A program made the translations under genes and the position numbers. The notes under the pieces are model-generated. The model was not told where the DNA came from. It did no database searches and was given only the letters and a program-made list of their open reading frames with translations. Shown one piece after another: positions 45,975 through 54,917 of a stretch of DNA of 64,000 nt (within the stretch, counting starts at the first letter, position 1; every line of letters begins with the position of its first letter). This DNA comes from Pseudarcicella hirudinis. Its GTDB lineage: Bacteria; Bacteroidota; Bacteroidia; Cytophagales; Spirosomataceae. The stretch spans positions 62,001 to 126,000 of the forward strand of contig NZ_FOXH01000014.1 of the NCBI RefSeq assembly GCF_900115665.1, read 5' to 3'.

Positions 45975-46637
45975 ATGAATAAGCGCATACAAATATCCAC
46001 TTTATTGAAAGAACAGGGCATTATGCCTTTATTCACAAATCCCGATGCAGAACTTTGCAAGTTTGTAGCGAAAGTTTCCTATGAAGCAGGCATCAGAGTC
46101 TTTGAATTTGCCAGCAGAACAGACAATGCTCCGGAGGTTTTCACGGCGCTCCGCAAATATGCCGATGAATATTTACCTGAATTAATTATCGGGGTAGGTA
46201 CAATTATTACCGTTAAAGATGCTCAAAAATACCTCGCTCTCGGAGCAGAATTTATTGTTGCCCCAATGCTGAGTGAAGAGGTTGGTAAATTTTGCCGGGA
46301 AAATGACATTTTCTGGTGTCCGGGAGCCTCTACCCTTTCAGAGATTGTTCGTGCACATGATTTAGGTGCAGATTTAGTAAAAATATTCCCGGCAGAAACT
46401 TTGGGAGGACCTGCTTTCATAAAAGCAATAAAAGCCCCTTGCCCCTGGATCAACGTCATGCCGACAGGAGGAGTTACTACCGCAGAAGAAAATCTTAAAG
46501 GCTGGTTTGCCACTGGTATCAGCTGCGTGGGAATTGGCTCTAATCTTTTCTCAAAAGACATTTTAGCATCCCCTGAAAAAACAAAAGAAAGAGTAGTCAC
46601 GTTGTTGGAAACTATTAAAAAGGTCAGAAATGCGTAA
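45975..46637 (+). CDS. eda: KDPG/KHG aldolase (Entner-Doudoroff aldolase)
   Basis: A 220-residue class I aldolase from the ATG at 45975; an in-frame TTG at 45930 would give an unlikely leader. The Schiff-base lysine is K136 in DLVKIFPAE, the catalytic Glu is E44 in RVFEFASR, and GVGTIITV and the phosphate site MPTGGVT are conserved. It cleaves 2-keto-3-deoxy-6-phosphogluconate to pyruvate and glyceraldehyde 3-phosphate. With the upstream kinase it forms a complete route from KDG to central metabolism. The N-terminal and FEFA strand differ from E. coli Eda but the active site is complete. Confidence 0.93.
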   Translation: MNKRIQISTLLKEQGIMPLFTNPDAELCKFVAKVSYEAGIRVFEFASRTDNAPEVFTALRKYADEYLPELIIGVGTIITVKDAQKYLALGAEFIVAPMLSEEVGKFCRENDIFWCPGASTLSEIVRAHDLGADLVKIFPAETLGGPAFIKAIKAPCPWINVMPTGGVTTAEENLKGWFATGISCVGIGSNLFSKDILASPEKTKERVVTLLETIKKVRNA

Positions 46638-46775
46638 TTCCTCAAGTAAATAATACGACCCAAACAATACACAATCAACAATATGACCTATAACCCATTC
46701 TCTTTATGACTATGGGTTAAAATTTTAGCATTCCTGTTAAACTGATTTCCGTTTTATTTTCAGACTAATATTCAA

Positions 46776-47891
46776 ATGAGCGAAATTAACTGGTACAACA
46801 TTGAAAATATAGAGGAACTGGATACACCGGCATTGGTCATTTTTCCGGAAAGAGTAAAAGAAAATATCCGATTACTTACCGGAATGATTGATGACAGGAC
46901 AAGACTTCGTCCTCATGTAAAAACCCATAAAACGGTTGAAGTAACAAAACTATTACTGGAAGCTGGTATTCAGAAGTTTAAATGCGCCACGATTGCAGAA
47001 GCAGAAATGTTAGCCCTTTCCGGTGCGAAAGATGTTCTGCTGGCATATCAGCCGGTCGGCGCAAAATTTCTCAGGTTTTTAACTTTAATTCAACATTTTC
47101 CCCAAACACAATTTTCCTGTCTGGTAGATGACCTTGAAATCGGGCAAAATATTTCAGAAACTGCCGGAGAACATCAGCTGACCATTCCTTTATTCATTGA
47201 CCTGAACACTGGAATGAACAGAACAGGTATTATTCCGGAGAAAGCATTTCCTTTATTTCTTGCCCTGCAAAAACTACCGAATGTCACAATCGCCGGGCTT
47301 CATATTTATGATGGAAATATCAGAGATTTTGAATTAGAAGTACGCAGGGAAAACTGTGATAAAGCTTTTGAACCAGTAGAATTGTTGGTTCAAAAAATTC
47401 AGCAGGAAGGATTTCCGGCACCTAAAATTGTGGCCGGAGGGACTCCTACTTTCCCGGTTCATGCACAAAGAGAAAAGGTAGAATGTAGTCCGGGAACATT
47501 TGTGTATTGGGACAAAGGTTATGAAAGCTCTTTTCCGGAACAGGCATTTTTAACCGCTGCACTGGTGATTTCAAGAGTGATCTCTATTCCTGATTCAAAC
47601 AAGATTTGTCTTGACCTGGGACATAAATCAATTGCGGCAGAAAATGATCTTTCCAGAAGAGTTTTCTTTCTGAATGCACCCGACTTAAAGTTTATCGGTC
47701 AGAGTGAAGAACATCTTGTACTTGAAACACCGGAGAATCATACTTTTAAAATCGGTGATGTTTTTTATGGTTTGCCGATTCATATCTGCCCTACCTGCGC
47801 GCTTCACGAAAGAGGATACATCGTTGAAAAGGGAAAACTGAACGGCGTCGAATGGAAAGTCATTTCCAGAGACAGAAAAATAAATTACTAA
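46776..47891 (+). CDS. Fold-type III PLP enzyme of the D-threonine aldolase/D-serine dehydratase family
   Basis: A 371-residue enzyme with an alanine-racemase-like TIM barrel and C-terminal beta domain. The PLP lysine is K49 in LRPHVKTHK. Other elements are CATIAEAEML, FIDLNTGMNRTGI (PLP ring), GLHIYDGNI, and VAGGTPTFP. The metal site near the C-terminus reads PIHICPT with H336 and C338; D-serine dehydratases use His-x-Cys, while D-threonine aldolases use His-x-Asp. This favours a dehydratase, with water and then ammonia loss from a beta-hydroxy D-amino acid. D-glucosaminate, whose dehydratase belongs to this group in Pseudomonas, is a good candidate given the neighbouring KDG kinase and aldolase. 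Confidence 0.87.
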   Translation: MSEINWYNIENIEELDTPALVIFPERVKENIRLLTGMIDDRTRLRPHVKTHKTVEVTKLLLEAGIQKFKCATIAEAEMLALSGAKDVLLAYQPVGAKFLRFLTLIQHFPQTQFSCLVDDLEIGQNISETAGEHQLTIPLFIDLNTGMNRTGIIPEKAFPLFLALQKLPNVTIAGLHIYDGNIRDFELEVRRENCDKAFEPVELLVQKIQQEGFPAPKIVAGGTPTFPVHAQREKVECSPGTFVYWDKGYESSFPEQAFLTAALVISRVISIPDSNKICLDLGHKSIAAENDLSRRVFFLNAPDLKFIGQSEEHLVLETPENHTFKIGDVFYGLPIHICPTCALHERGYIVEKGKLNGVEWKVISRDRKINY

Positions 47892-47897
47892 CAAAAG

Positions 47898-47935
47898 AAA
47901 GAGAAGTTAGTCACGAAAAATCGTGCTTCTCTTTT
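47898..47935 (+). terminator. Terminator after the PLP enzyme gene
   Basis: An interrupted stem: AGAGAAG with CTTCTCT outside, CACGA with TCGTG inside, an AAAA loop, then TTTT. It lies 7 bp after the stop codon. The 5-nt bulge on one side makes it moderately strong. Confidence 0.65.
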
Positions 47936-47960
47936 ATACCATCAAAATTCATAATCAGAT

Positions 47961-49031
47961 ATGTTCACTATTGACGCCCACCTCGATCTTAGCATGAATG
48001 CTATGGAGTGGAATCGCGATTTGCGATTGACCGTTCAGGAAATCAGAGACAGAGAAAAAGGATTGACAGATAAGCCTGATCGTGAGAAAGGAACCGTCGC
48101 TTTTCCTGAATTGAGAAAAGGAAATATAGGATTGGTAGTTGCCACGCAAATTGCCAGATATGTAAAACCAGATAGTTTATTACCCGGCTGGGCTTCACCG
48201 GAACAGGCATGGTCGCAAACCCAGGCACAGGTTTCCTGGTACAAAACCATGGAAGAATGCGGGGAAATGGTTCAAATCAATGACCTGAACTCTCTTGAAA
48301 ATCACCTGAAACTTTGGAATGACGGCACACCTAATGAAAATAAGCCAATCGGTTATATTTTAAGTCTGGAAGGTGCCGATTCGATCGTAACAATCGACCA
48401 TGTAGAAAGAGCATATTCTTATGGTTTAAGAGCGATCGGGCCCGCACATTATGGCCCCGGCCGTTATGCCCAGGGTACAGATGCAACCGGATTTATGGGT
48501 GACCCGGGCAAAGCCCTGTTAAAAGAGATGGAACGCCTGAACATTATTCTGGATGCTACGCATTTATGTGATGACAGTTTCTGGGAAGCAATGGATCATT
48601 TTCATGGAAATGTATGGGCAAGTCATAATTTATGCCGTAGTCTGGTAAATCATAACAGACAATTCAGCGACGAACAAATTAAAGAGCTGATCAGTCGTGG
48701 TGCGGTGATAGGCGGAGCACTGGATGCCTGGATGATGGTGCCTGGCTGGGTAAGAGGAAAGTCAACTCCCGAATCTATGAATTGCAACCTGGAAGTGATG
48801 ATTGATCACCTCGACCATATCTGTCAGCTTGCCGGAAATGCCCTGCATATCGGGATCGGTTCTGACCTGGATGGTGCTTTTGGAAAAGAGCAAAGCCCTT
48901 ATGACCTTGAAACCATTGCTGATTTAGGTAAAATTCCGGATATGCTCAGCAAAAGAGGATATTCCCAAACAGATATTGAAAATGTAATGCACGGGAACTG
49001 GTTACGATTCTTAAGAAAAGCCTGGAAATAA
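47961..49031 (+). CDS. Membrane dipeptidase-like metallopeptidase (family M19)
   Basis: A 356-residue amidohydrolase-fold peptidase with no signal peptide, so it is probably cytoplasmic. The binuclear-zinc ligands are recognisable: H7 and D9 (IDAHLDL), the bridging Glu in LSLEGAD, His in LDATHL, and His in WASHNLCR; GIGSDLDGAFG carries the late Asp. Family members cleave dipeptides and tolerate a D-residue or dehydro-residue at the C-terminal position. Located behind a D-amino-acid-type PLP enzyme, it may feed that enzyme by releasing the D-configured residue from a dipeptide. The gene is between two terminators and could be transcribed alone. Confidence 0.92.
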   Translation: MFTIDAHLDLSMNAMEWNRDLRLTVQEIRDREKGLTDKPDREKGTVAFPELRKGNIGLVVATQIARYVKPDSLLPGWASPEQAWSQTQAQVSWYKTMEECGEMVQINDLNSLENHLKLWNDGTPNENKPIGYILSLEGADSIVTIDHVERAYSYGLRAIGPAHYGPGRYAQGTDATGFMGDPGKALLKEMERLNIILDATHLCDDSFWEAMDHFHGNVWASHNLCRSLVNHNRQFSDEQIKELISRGAVIGGALDAWMMVPGWVRGKSTPESMNCNLEVMIDHLDHICQLAGNALHIGIGSDLDGAFGKEQSPYDLETIADLGKIPDMLSKRGYSQTDIENVMHGNWLRFLRKAWK

Positions 49032-49066
49032 TCTTGTTTTCCACAGTTTAAGGGTATTTCAATGTT

Positions 49067-49096
49067 ACAGGCTTCTCAACAGGAAGCCTGTTTTTT
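49067..49096 (+). terminator. Rho-independent terminator of the M19 gene
   Basis: A 9-bp stem (49067-49075 ACAGGCTTC with 49083-49091), 7-nt loop and a six-T run. It is 36 bp after the M19 stop and 21 bp before the GH20 start. Confidence 0.9.
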
Positions 49097-49116
49097 ACCA
49101 TCAATTTTATTAAAAT

Positions 49117-51411
49117 ATGTACAAAAAGCGCTTTTTAATAATATGTTTTGTTATGCTGGCTTACGGAACATTTGCCCAGCATTCCCAAAACACTGTTTTT
49201 CCGATTATTCCCAGGCCAGCTTCTCTCGTACCATCGGATGAACATTTTCAGCTTAATAAATCTACTGCCATTTTTGTTTCGCGGCAATCTCTTCAGCCTT
49301 CTGCTGATCTGTTAAAACAAGCCATCAGCCACCTCGGGCATTTTGCTGTTCTTTCTTCTGAAAATAAAAAGGAAAATGTCATTTCTCTGGAAACTGATGC
49401 CACTGAAGTACCTGAAAAAGAAGGTTATTTTCTCAGAATTTCCCAAAACAAAGTGGAGATAACCGGACATGATGAAGCCGGCGTTTTTTATGGCATTCAG
49501 TCACTGATTCAGCTTTTGTATCTTAATCAAAGTTCTTCTGCAGGCCTGCAATTACCAGGTTGTGCCGTAAAAGATTCACCAAGATTCAGCTACAGAGGCC
49601 TGCATCTGGACGTCGGAAGAAACTTCTTTCCGGTTTCATTTATCAGAAAATACATTGATCTGCTTTCATTTTACAAGTTTAATACTTTCCACTGGCATCT
49701 GACAGAAGATCAGGGCTGGAGAATAGAAATTAAAAAATATCCTGAACTTCAAAGCGTTTCCGCTTTCAGGGACGAAACAATTATCGGGCATAAAAAAGAT
49801 TCTCCGCACCGTTTTGACGGTAAAAAGTACGGAGGCTTTTATACACAGCAGGAAGTTAAAGAAGTAGTAGAATATGCCCGCAGTAAATACGTGACAATTA
49901 TTCCGGAAATCGAGATGCCGGGGCATGCAATGGCGGCACTGGCTGCTTATCCGAATCTGGGTTGTACGGGAGGTCCTTATAAAACGGCTACATTCTGGGG
50001 TGTTTTTGACGATGTTTTCTGCGCCGGAAATGACAGTACATTTCATTTTCTGGAAGATGTTTTATCAGAAGTTCTGGCACTTTTCCCTTCAAAATATATC
50101 CATATAGGTGGAGATGAATGTCCTAAAACACAATGGAAAATCTGTCCGAAATGCCAGAAGCGCATGAAAGATGAGCACCTGAAGGATGAACATGAATTGC
50201 AGAGCTATTTTATCCGCCGGATGGAAAAGTACCTGAACAGTAAACAGCGTGAGATAATCGGCTGGGATGAAATTCTGGAAGGAGGACTGAGTCCGAAAGC
50301 TACAGTAATGAGCTGGCGGGGAGAAGAAGGAGGTATTGCCGCAGCACAGCAAAAGCATGACGTGATTATGTCTCCTGAAAGCCACTTATATCTCGACTAC
50401 TATCAATCACTTAATCCAAATGAACCCATAGCTGCCGGAGGTTTTACTCCTTTGAAAAAAGTCTATGATTATGACCCGGTACCCGGAGAACTGAAACCTG
50501 AAGAATATCAGTATATAAAGGGCATTCAGGCTAATATATGGAGCGAGTATCTGTACAACCAGGCACAGGTTGAATACATGGTTTTCCCAAGAGCCATAGC
50601 TGTTTCAGAAACAGGCTGGTCGGCTAAAACGCATAAAAATTATGAAGATTTCCTAAAAAGACTTCGTCTTCATAAAATAATCCTTCGTGACAAAAAAGTG
50701 AATTTCTTTGATCGTTTTGAAGAACTGAATTTTTCTTTCACCACTCATAATGACGGAAAAGTTTCTGTTCATTTATCTTCAACGCTTCCTCAGGCAAACA
50801 TCCGTTACACAACAAACGGGAAAAATCCGGGAATGAATGATAAGGTATTCAAAAATGATTTTTTTGTAGAAAAATCTACGATTTTTAAGGCACAGCTGTT
50901 TGGTGGTACAAAGCCTTATGGAAAAGTATTTGAGCAATCTTTCGATTTTCACAAGGCAATCGGGAAGAGTCTTACTTTGAAAAATAAACCAAAAGGCAAT
51001 TTCAATCCCAAAGACCCTTTGGCTTTAGTAAACGGCATTACCGGAAGTCTACGTTATAATGACGGGCAATGGTCCGGTTTCAGCGGAGAGAACTTCGAAG
51101 CGGTAATTGATTTAGGAATTGTTCAGAATATTCAGAAACTTGGGTTAAACATTCTCAAATACCATTGGCAAAGAATGTGGGAACCGAATGTACTGGTATT
51201 TTATCTTTCTGAAAATGGTAAGGATTATAAAGAAGTGTATCGCCAGAAGACATTTCCGGAAAATGCGGTTAACAAAGTACGCGCTTCTGTTCCTCTGACC
51301 AAAGCCCGGTTTATCAAAATTGAAGCTGAAAACAAAGGCATCATTCCTAAAGGAGAATACGGTGCAGGGAACAAAGCCTGGTTAATGATCGACGAAATTT
51401 ATGTTAATTAA
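49117..51411 (+). CDS. GH20 beta-N-acetylhexosaminidase, exported
   Basis: A 764-residue enzyme with a signal peptide (LIICFVMLAYGTFAQ). A GH20b accessory domain (about 30-150) precedes the TIM barrel: SYRGLHLDVGRNFF, FHWHLTEDQGWRIEIKKYP, PEIEMPGHAMAALAAYPN and the catalytic pair D333-E334 in IHIGGDECPKTQW. After the barrel (about 550-625) lies a chitobiase-like domain (FTTHNDGKVSVHLSSTLP), and the last 120 residues look like an F5/8 type C carbohydrate-binding domain. It removes terminal GlcNAc or GalNAc from glycans, in line with an amino-sugar-fed pathway in this cluster. Confidence 0.94.
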   Translation: MYKKRFLIICFVMLAYGTFAQHSQNTVFPIIPRPASLVPSDEHFQLNKSTAIFVSRQSLQPSADLLKQAISHLGHFAVLSSENKKENVISLETDATEVPEKEGYFLRISQNKVEITGHDEAGVFYGIQSLIQLLYLNQSSSAGLQLPGCAVKDSPRFSYRGLHLDVGRNFFPVSFIRKYIDLLSFYKFNTFHWHLTEDQGWRIEIKKYPELQSVSAFRDETIIGHKKDSPHRFDGKKYGGFYTQQEVKEVVEYARSKYVTIIPEIEMPGHAMAALAAYPNLGCTGGPYKTATFWGVFDDVFCAGNDSTFHFLEDVLSEVLALFPSKYIHIGGDECPKTQWKICPKCQKRMKDEHLKDEHELQSYFIRRMEKYLNSKQREIIGWDEILEGGLSPKATVMSWRGEEGGIAAAQQKHDVIMSPESHLYLDYYQSLNPNEPIAAGGFTPLKKVYDYDPVPGELKPEEYQYIKGIQANIWSEYLYNQAQVEYMVFPRAIAVSETGWSAKTHKNYEDFLKRLRLHKIILRDKKVNFFDRFEELNFSFTTHNDGKVSVHLSSTLPQANIRYTTNGKNPGMNDKVFKNDFFVEKSTIFKAQLFGGTKPYGKVFEQSFDFHKAIGKSLTLKNKPKGNFNPKDPLALVNGITGSLRYNDGQWSGFSGENFEAVIDLGIVQNIQKLGLNILKYHWQRMWEPNVLVFYLSENGKDYKEVYRQKTFPENAVNKVRASVPLTKARFIKIEAENKGIIPKGEYGAGNKAWLMIDEIYVN

Positions 51412-51420
51412 TACAAGCAG

Positions 51421-51441
51421 GAGACGCCCAAAAGGCGTCTC
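51421..51441 (+). terminator. Hairpin after the GH20 gene
   Basis: A perfect 8-bp GC-rich stem GAGACGCC/GGCGTCTC with a CAAAA loop, 9 bp after the GH20 stop. The tail is TTCAAATTT and not a clean T-run. Confidence 0.65.
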
Positions 51442-51521
51442 TTCAAATTTATCTTAGAATACTCCCAAAACATTTAACAGTTAAGTAATCCCGCCTTAAT
51501 CTCCATTTTTTCTTACTCATC

Positions 51522-51529
51522 TACATTTG
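51522..51529 (+). promoter_or_regulatory. -7 box of the Oar-like receptor gene
   Basis: TACATTTG is a perfect TAnnTTTG box 36 bp before the ATG at 51566. No convincing -33 element is seen at the expected distance. Confidence 0.4.
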
Positions 51530-51565
51530 TCAGCGTTTAACTCAATTTAACCAACAACGCCAGAC

Positions 51566-54500
51566 ATGAAAAAGATATACTCTTTAAAACTCCTTCTCTT
51601 TTTATTTTCTTTCCTGGTCTTTCAGGTTCACCTTTTCGGGCAAACGAATGCCTCTGTCAGCGGATTTATCAAGTCTGCCTCTACCGGAGAAACACTTCCT
51701 GGAACTTCTGTTATTCTGAAGAATGAATCGACAGGTTTCACTGATGGTGCAGTAGCAAATGACTTAGGATATTATCAATTTAAAAACGTTGCTCTGGGTG
51801 GCCCTTACACCATTACAGTAAGCAGTGTAGGTTTTGGAACAGAAAAGCGCTCAGGTTATACCATCAGTATTGGTGAAGCGCTGAAAGTTGACTTCAAATT
51901 ATCTGATAAAAACACAGAGCTTAATGAAGTTGTCATCAGACCTCAGGATGATATTTTTGCAAAAGTTTCACCACTTGGAACTGCTAAAAAACTGGGAGTA
52001 CAGGAATTAAAAGTATTACCTGTAAACAACCGTAGTTTCCAGGATTTAGCTAACCTTTCTCCACAATCAGGTGTTTCTCCTTCCAATAACCCCAATATTG
52101 GCCTGGGCGGAACGAGAGAAAGCTCAACGGGTGTAACACTTGACGGAATGAATCAGCGTTTTATGATGAACGGTGGTTTGCTTCCGATCTTTACCGTTTC
52201 TATTGAAGCTGTAAAAGAATACGAAGTTTCAACAAACAACTACGATGTATTGCAGGGCCGTCAGGGTGGTGGTTCTATCAACGTTATCACCAAAAACGGA
52301 ACAAACACTTTAACAGGTTCGGCTTTCCTTTACAACAGGAGCCAAAGCCTTACTTCAAGTCAGGATTATCTGGGTCGTCAAATCAAAGATTTTAACATCA
52401 ACCAGTACGGTTTCTCATTAGGAGGGCCAATCATTAAGGATAAACTTCATTATTTTGTTGCATTTGACTCTGAAGACCGCAGCCAGCCAATCTCTGTTTT
52501 AAGTGTTACTGATCTGACTACTGAAAAAGCTGAAGGGATTTCAAGAGCTAATTTAGATCGCTTTTTAAACATTCTTACAGCAAAATACGGCTTGAAAGAT
52601 AAGGATTCTCAAACAGGTCTTTTCTCTGTAAAACCAGCAAGCCGTACTTATTTCGGCCGTCTCGACTGGCAAATCAACAAATTTCATAAGTTGACATTAA
52701 GAACTAATTATTCAAGTCAGAACAGCGATTTTTCTGCGTATGCTTCTCCGGATAATGCAGCGGTTAAAGAATCTTACGGAAGTCATGAAATCTCTCTTTT
52801 TTCAACAACTTTAAGTTTAAGAAGTCAGTTGAGCAGTAAAGTGAATAACGAGTTAAAATTACAGTACCTGAAAGCTCAGAGGGATTTCATTCCTTACAGC
52901 AATTTACCAAGAGGTTTTGTAAACATCGCTTCCACGCTTTCGGATGGTACAAATGTGACAAAAACCTTTCAATTTGGCGGAAACCGTATTGCCCCTGAAA
53001 AACAAGGTGAACAGCAATTACAATTGGTTGAAAACTTATACCTGCAAACCGGAAAATTCAATTTCACTTTTGGAACGGATAACCTTATTACTTTTACCCA
53101 TACACTTAATTCAAATGAACAAGGTGGTTTATTCCAATTTGCCAGCTTAGATGATCTGGATAATCTGAAACCTGTTTCTTATACCCGTCTGGTACCTTTG
53201 AAACCGGAAAGCGGTTATTCTCCTTATCTGGATCAGACAGCGTTCGACGTTTCAGCTTATGCACAAATGGAATACAGTATTAATCCTAAAATGAATCTAC
53301 AGGCCGGATTACGCTGGGATGCTACCATTTTCAATTCAAAACCTGCCTATAATCCTTTGGTAGATAAAGTGCTGGGGAAAAGAACAGATGTTGTAGCGAG
53401 CGACTATACCAATATCCAGCCAAGAGTTCAGTTTACTTACGATATTAAGGGAGACCAAAGCTCTGTTTTCCAGATCGGCGGGGGTTCGTATTCAGCAAAT
53501 ATCGTTCACTGGGCTCAGTTAAGTAATATTCTGCAATCTGGTGTAAACCTTGCCAATGTGGTTTATCCTTCTAATGCAATCCCGAAACCGGATTATCCTG
53601 CATATCGTCAGGACATCAACAATGTACCGGGTGTTCCTGCCGGAGCAGCGCTGCCTCCAGCCTATGTAAACCTGATCGGTGATAATTTCAAAGCACCGCT
53701 TACTTACAAAGCCAATGCTTCTTTCAAGCAGTTTTTCAACAAAATGTACTTTGTTGGTGCCAATGTTTATTATGCGTACACCACAAATAACTATCGTTAT
53801 GTAGATTTAAACCTTAGAGATCAGCCAAATTTCCGTCTGGACAATGAAGGAGGACGTGGTGTTTTTGCTCCGGTTGACAAAGTTCAGGTTGCCGCAGAAA
53901 CGAATCCTAAGGTTGTTACTTATCCGATCAATTATGCTGACGTAACTGCTCATCCGGAATTAAGCCGCGTTTTAGCCCTTAACGGAGATGCTCATTTATG
54001 GCAGAAAGGCGTAACTTTTGAAGGTGGTGTAGTTTTACCAAATAACGGATTAATCAGCGCTTCATTTACTATAAATAACTCAGAAGACGATAACTCTTAC
54101 AATTGTTGTATTGCCAGAACAACTTACAGCAGTGGTAACATTGCTGATGACCCAAGAGCACTTGACGTAAACAGAGGTGGTGCCAATACTGATTTCCGCA
54201 ATAAAATTGTTGTTTACGGTCTTAGCCCTCAATGGCATGGATTCCGCTTCGGGTTTAAATATGTAGGAATTTCAGGTAACCCCTGGACTCCGGTTGTATT
54301 CGGAGACATTACAGGAGACGGTTCAAGTCTGACCATTAACAACAACAAAAGAGCTTTCATCTTTGATCCGGCTACCATCAATGCTAATCCAAATGCGACG
54401 ATCTATGAAAAACAGGTTGCTGCTGATTTAGTGAAACTGATGAACAATGCTGACAATACTGCCAGTGATTATCTGAAAAGTCACTTAGGTCAGATGGCTA

Positions 54501-54838
54501 AGCGTAATGAAATCTACAATCCATTCTGGCATAATGTGGATATCAGCGTTTCTTATACAATCGACAACCGCATCTTTAAAAACATCGGTAAAAACAGATT
54601 GGTTTTACAGGCTCAGGTATTCAATTTTGCCAATTTACTTGATAAAAATGCCGGAAAACAAATGGTCGTGTCTTCAGGAAACCAACAGTTATTAAAAGCA
54701 ATGGGTCTCGATCCTTTCGCCCTGAAACAGGGACGCACTATTTACGCATATCAGGTTAACCCTACTTTCGGACAATTAGTACCTAACAATGCCACAAGTA
54801 CTTATCAAGTACAGTTAGGGGCGAGATATGAGTTTTAA
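51566..54838 (+). CDS. Oar-like TonB-dependent receptor
   Basis: A 1090-residue outer-membrane receptor without a SusD partner. A signal peptide (LLLFLFSFLVFQVHLFGQ) is followed by a carboxypeptidase-regulatory-like domain (ASVSGFIKSASTGETLPGTSVILKN...ITVSSVGFGTE), then the plug with GVTLDGMNQRFMMNGGLLP and VLQGRQGGGSINVITKNGTN, and a large barrel ending YQVQLGARYEF with a C-terminal Phe. The VITKNGTN plug motif and N-terminal domain fit the Oar subfamily, which in other Bacteroidota and myxobacteria carries proteins or peptides across the outer membrane. Uptake of peptides would suit the M19 dipeptidase nearby, but that is inference. Confidence 0.9.
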   Translation: MKKIYSLKLLLFLFSFLVFQVHLFGQTNASVSGFIKSASTGETLPGTSVILKNESTGFTDGAVANDLGYYQFKNVALGGPYTITVSSVGFGTEKRSGYTISIGEALKVDFKLSDKNTELNEVVIRPQDDIFAKVSPLGTAKKLGVQELKVLPVNNRSFQDLANLSPQSGVSPSNNPNIGLGGTRESSTGVTLDGMNQRFMMNGGLLPIFTVSIEAVKEYEVSTNNYDVLQGRQGGGSINVITKNGTNTLTGSAFLYNRSQSLTSSQDYLGRQIKDFNINQYGFSLGGPIIKDKLHYFVAFDSEDRSQPISVLSVTDLTTEKAEGISRANLDRFLNILTAKYGLKDKDSQTGLFSVKPASRTYFGRLDWQINKFHKLTLRTNYSSQNSDFSAYASPDNAAVKESYGSHEISLFSTTLSLRSQLSSKVNNELKLQYLKAQRDFIPYSNLPRGFVNIASTLSDGTNVTKTFQFGGNRIAPEKQGEQQLQLVENLYLQTGKFNFTFGTDNLITFTHTLNSNEQGGLFQFASLDDLDNLKPVSYTRLVPLKPESGYSPYLDQTAFDVSAYAQMEYSINPKMNLQAGLRWDATIFNSKPAYNPLVDKVLGKRTDVVASDYTNIQPRVQFTYDIKGDQSSVFQIGGGSYSANIVHWAQLSNILQSGVNLANVVYPSNAIPKPDYPAYRQDINNVPGVPAGAALPPAYVNLIGDNFKAPLTYKANASFKQFFNKMYFVGANVYYAYTTNNYRYVDLNLRDQPNFRLDNEGGRGVFAPVDKVQVAAETNPKVVTYPINYADVTAHPELSRVLALNGDAHLWQKGVTFEGGVVLPNNGLISASFTINNSEDDNSYNCCIARTTYSSGNIADDPRALDVNRGGANTDFRNKIVVYGLSPQWHGFRFGFKYVGISGNPWTPVVFGDITGDGSSLTINNNKRAFIFDPATINANPNATIYEKQVAADLVKLMNNADNTASDYLKSHLGQMAKRNEIYNPFWHNVDISVSYTIDNRIFKNIGKNRLVLQAQVFNFANLLDKNAGKQMVVSSGNQQLLKAMGLDPFALKQGRTIYAYQVNPTFGQLVPNNATSTYQVQLGARYEF

Positions 54839-54864
54839 AAAATCATAAAATAATTATACATTTA

Positions 54865-54901
54865 GAAAACAAAAGCTCTTTTGATAAGAGCTTTTGTTTT
54901 C
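54865..54901 (+). terminator. Strong terminator of the Oar-like gene
   Basis: A perfect 16-bp stem (54865-54880 with 54886-54901) with a 5-nt loop and a GTTTT end. It lies 26 bp after the receptor stop codon and just before the GDPD gene. Confidence 0.9.
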
Positions 54902-54917
54902 TCCAACCATTCAAAAA

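Noticed and set aside
46691-46719. Terminator between the KDPG aldolase and PLP enzyme genes
   Set aside because: Only 7 bp (TAACCCA/TGGGTTA) with a 15-nt loop and no clear U-tract.
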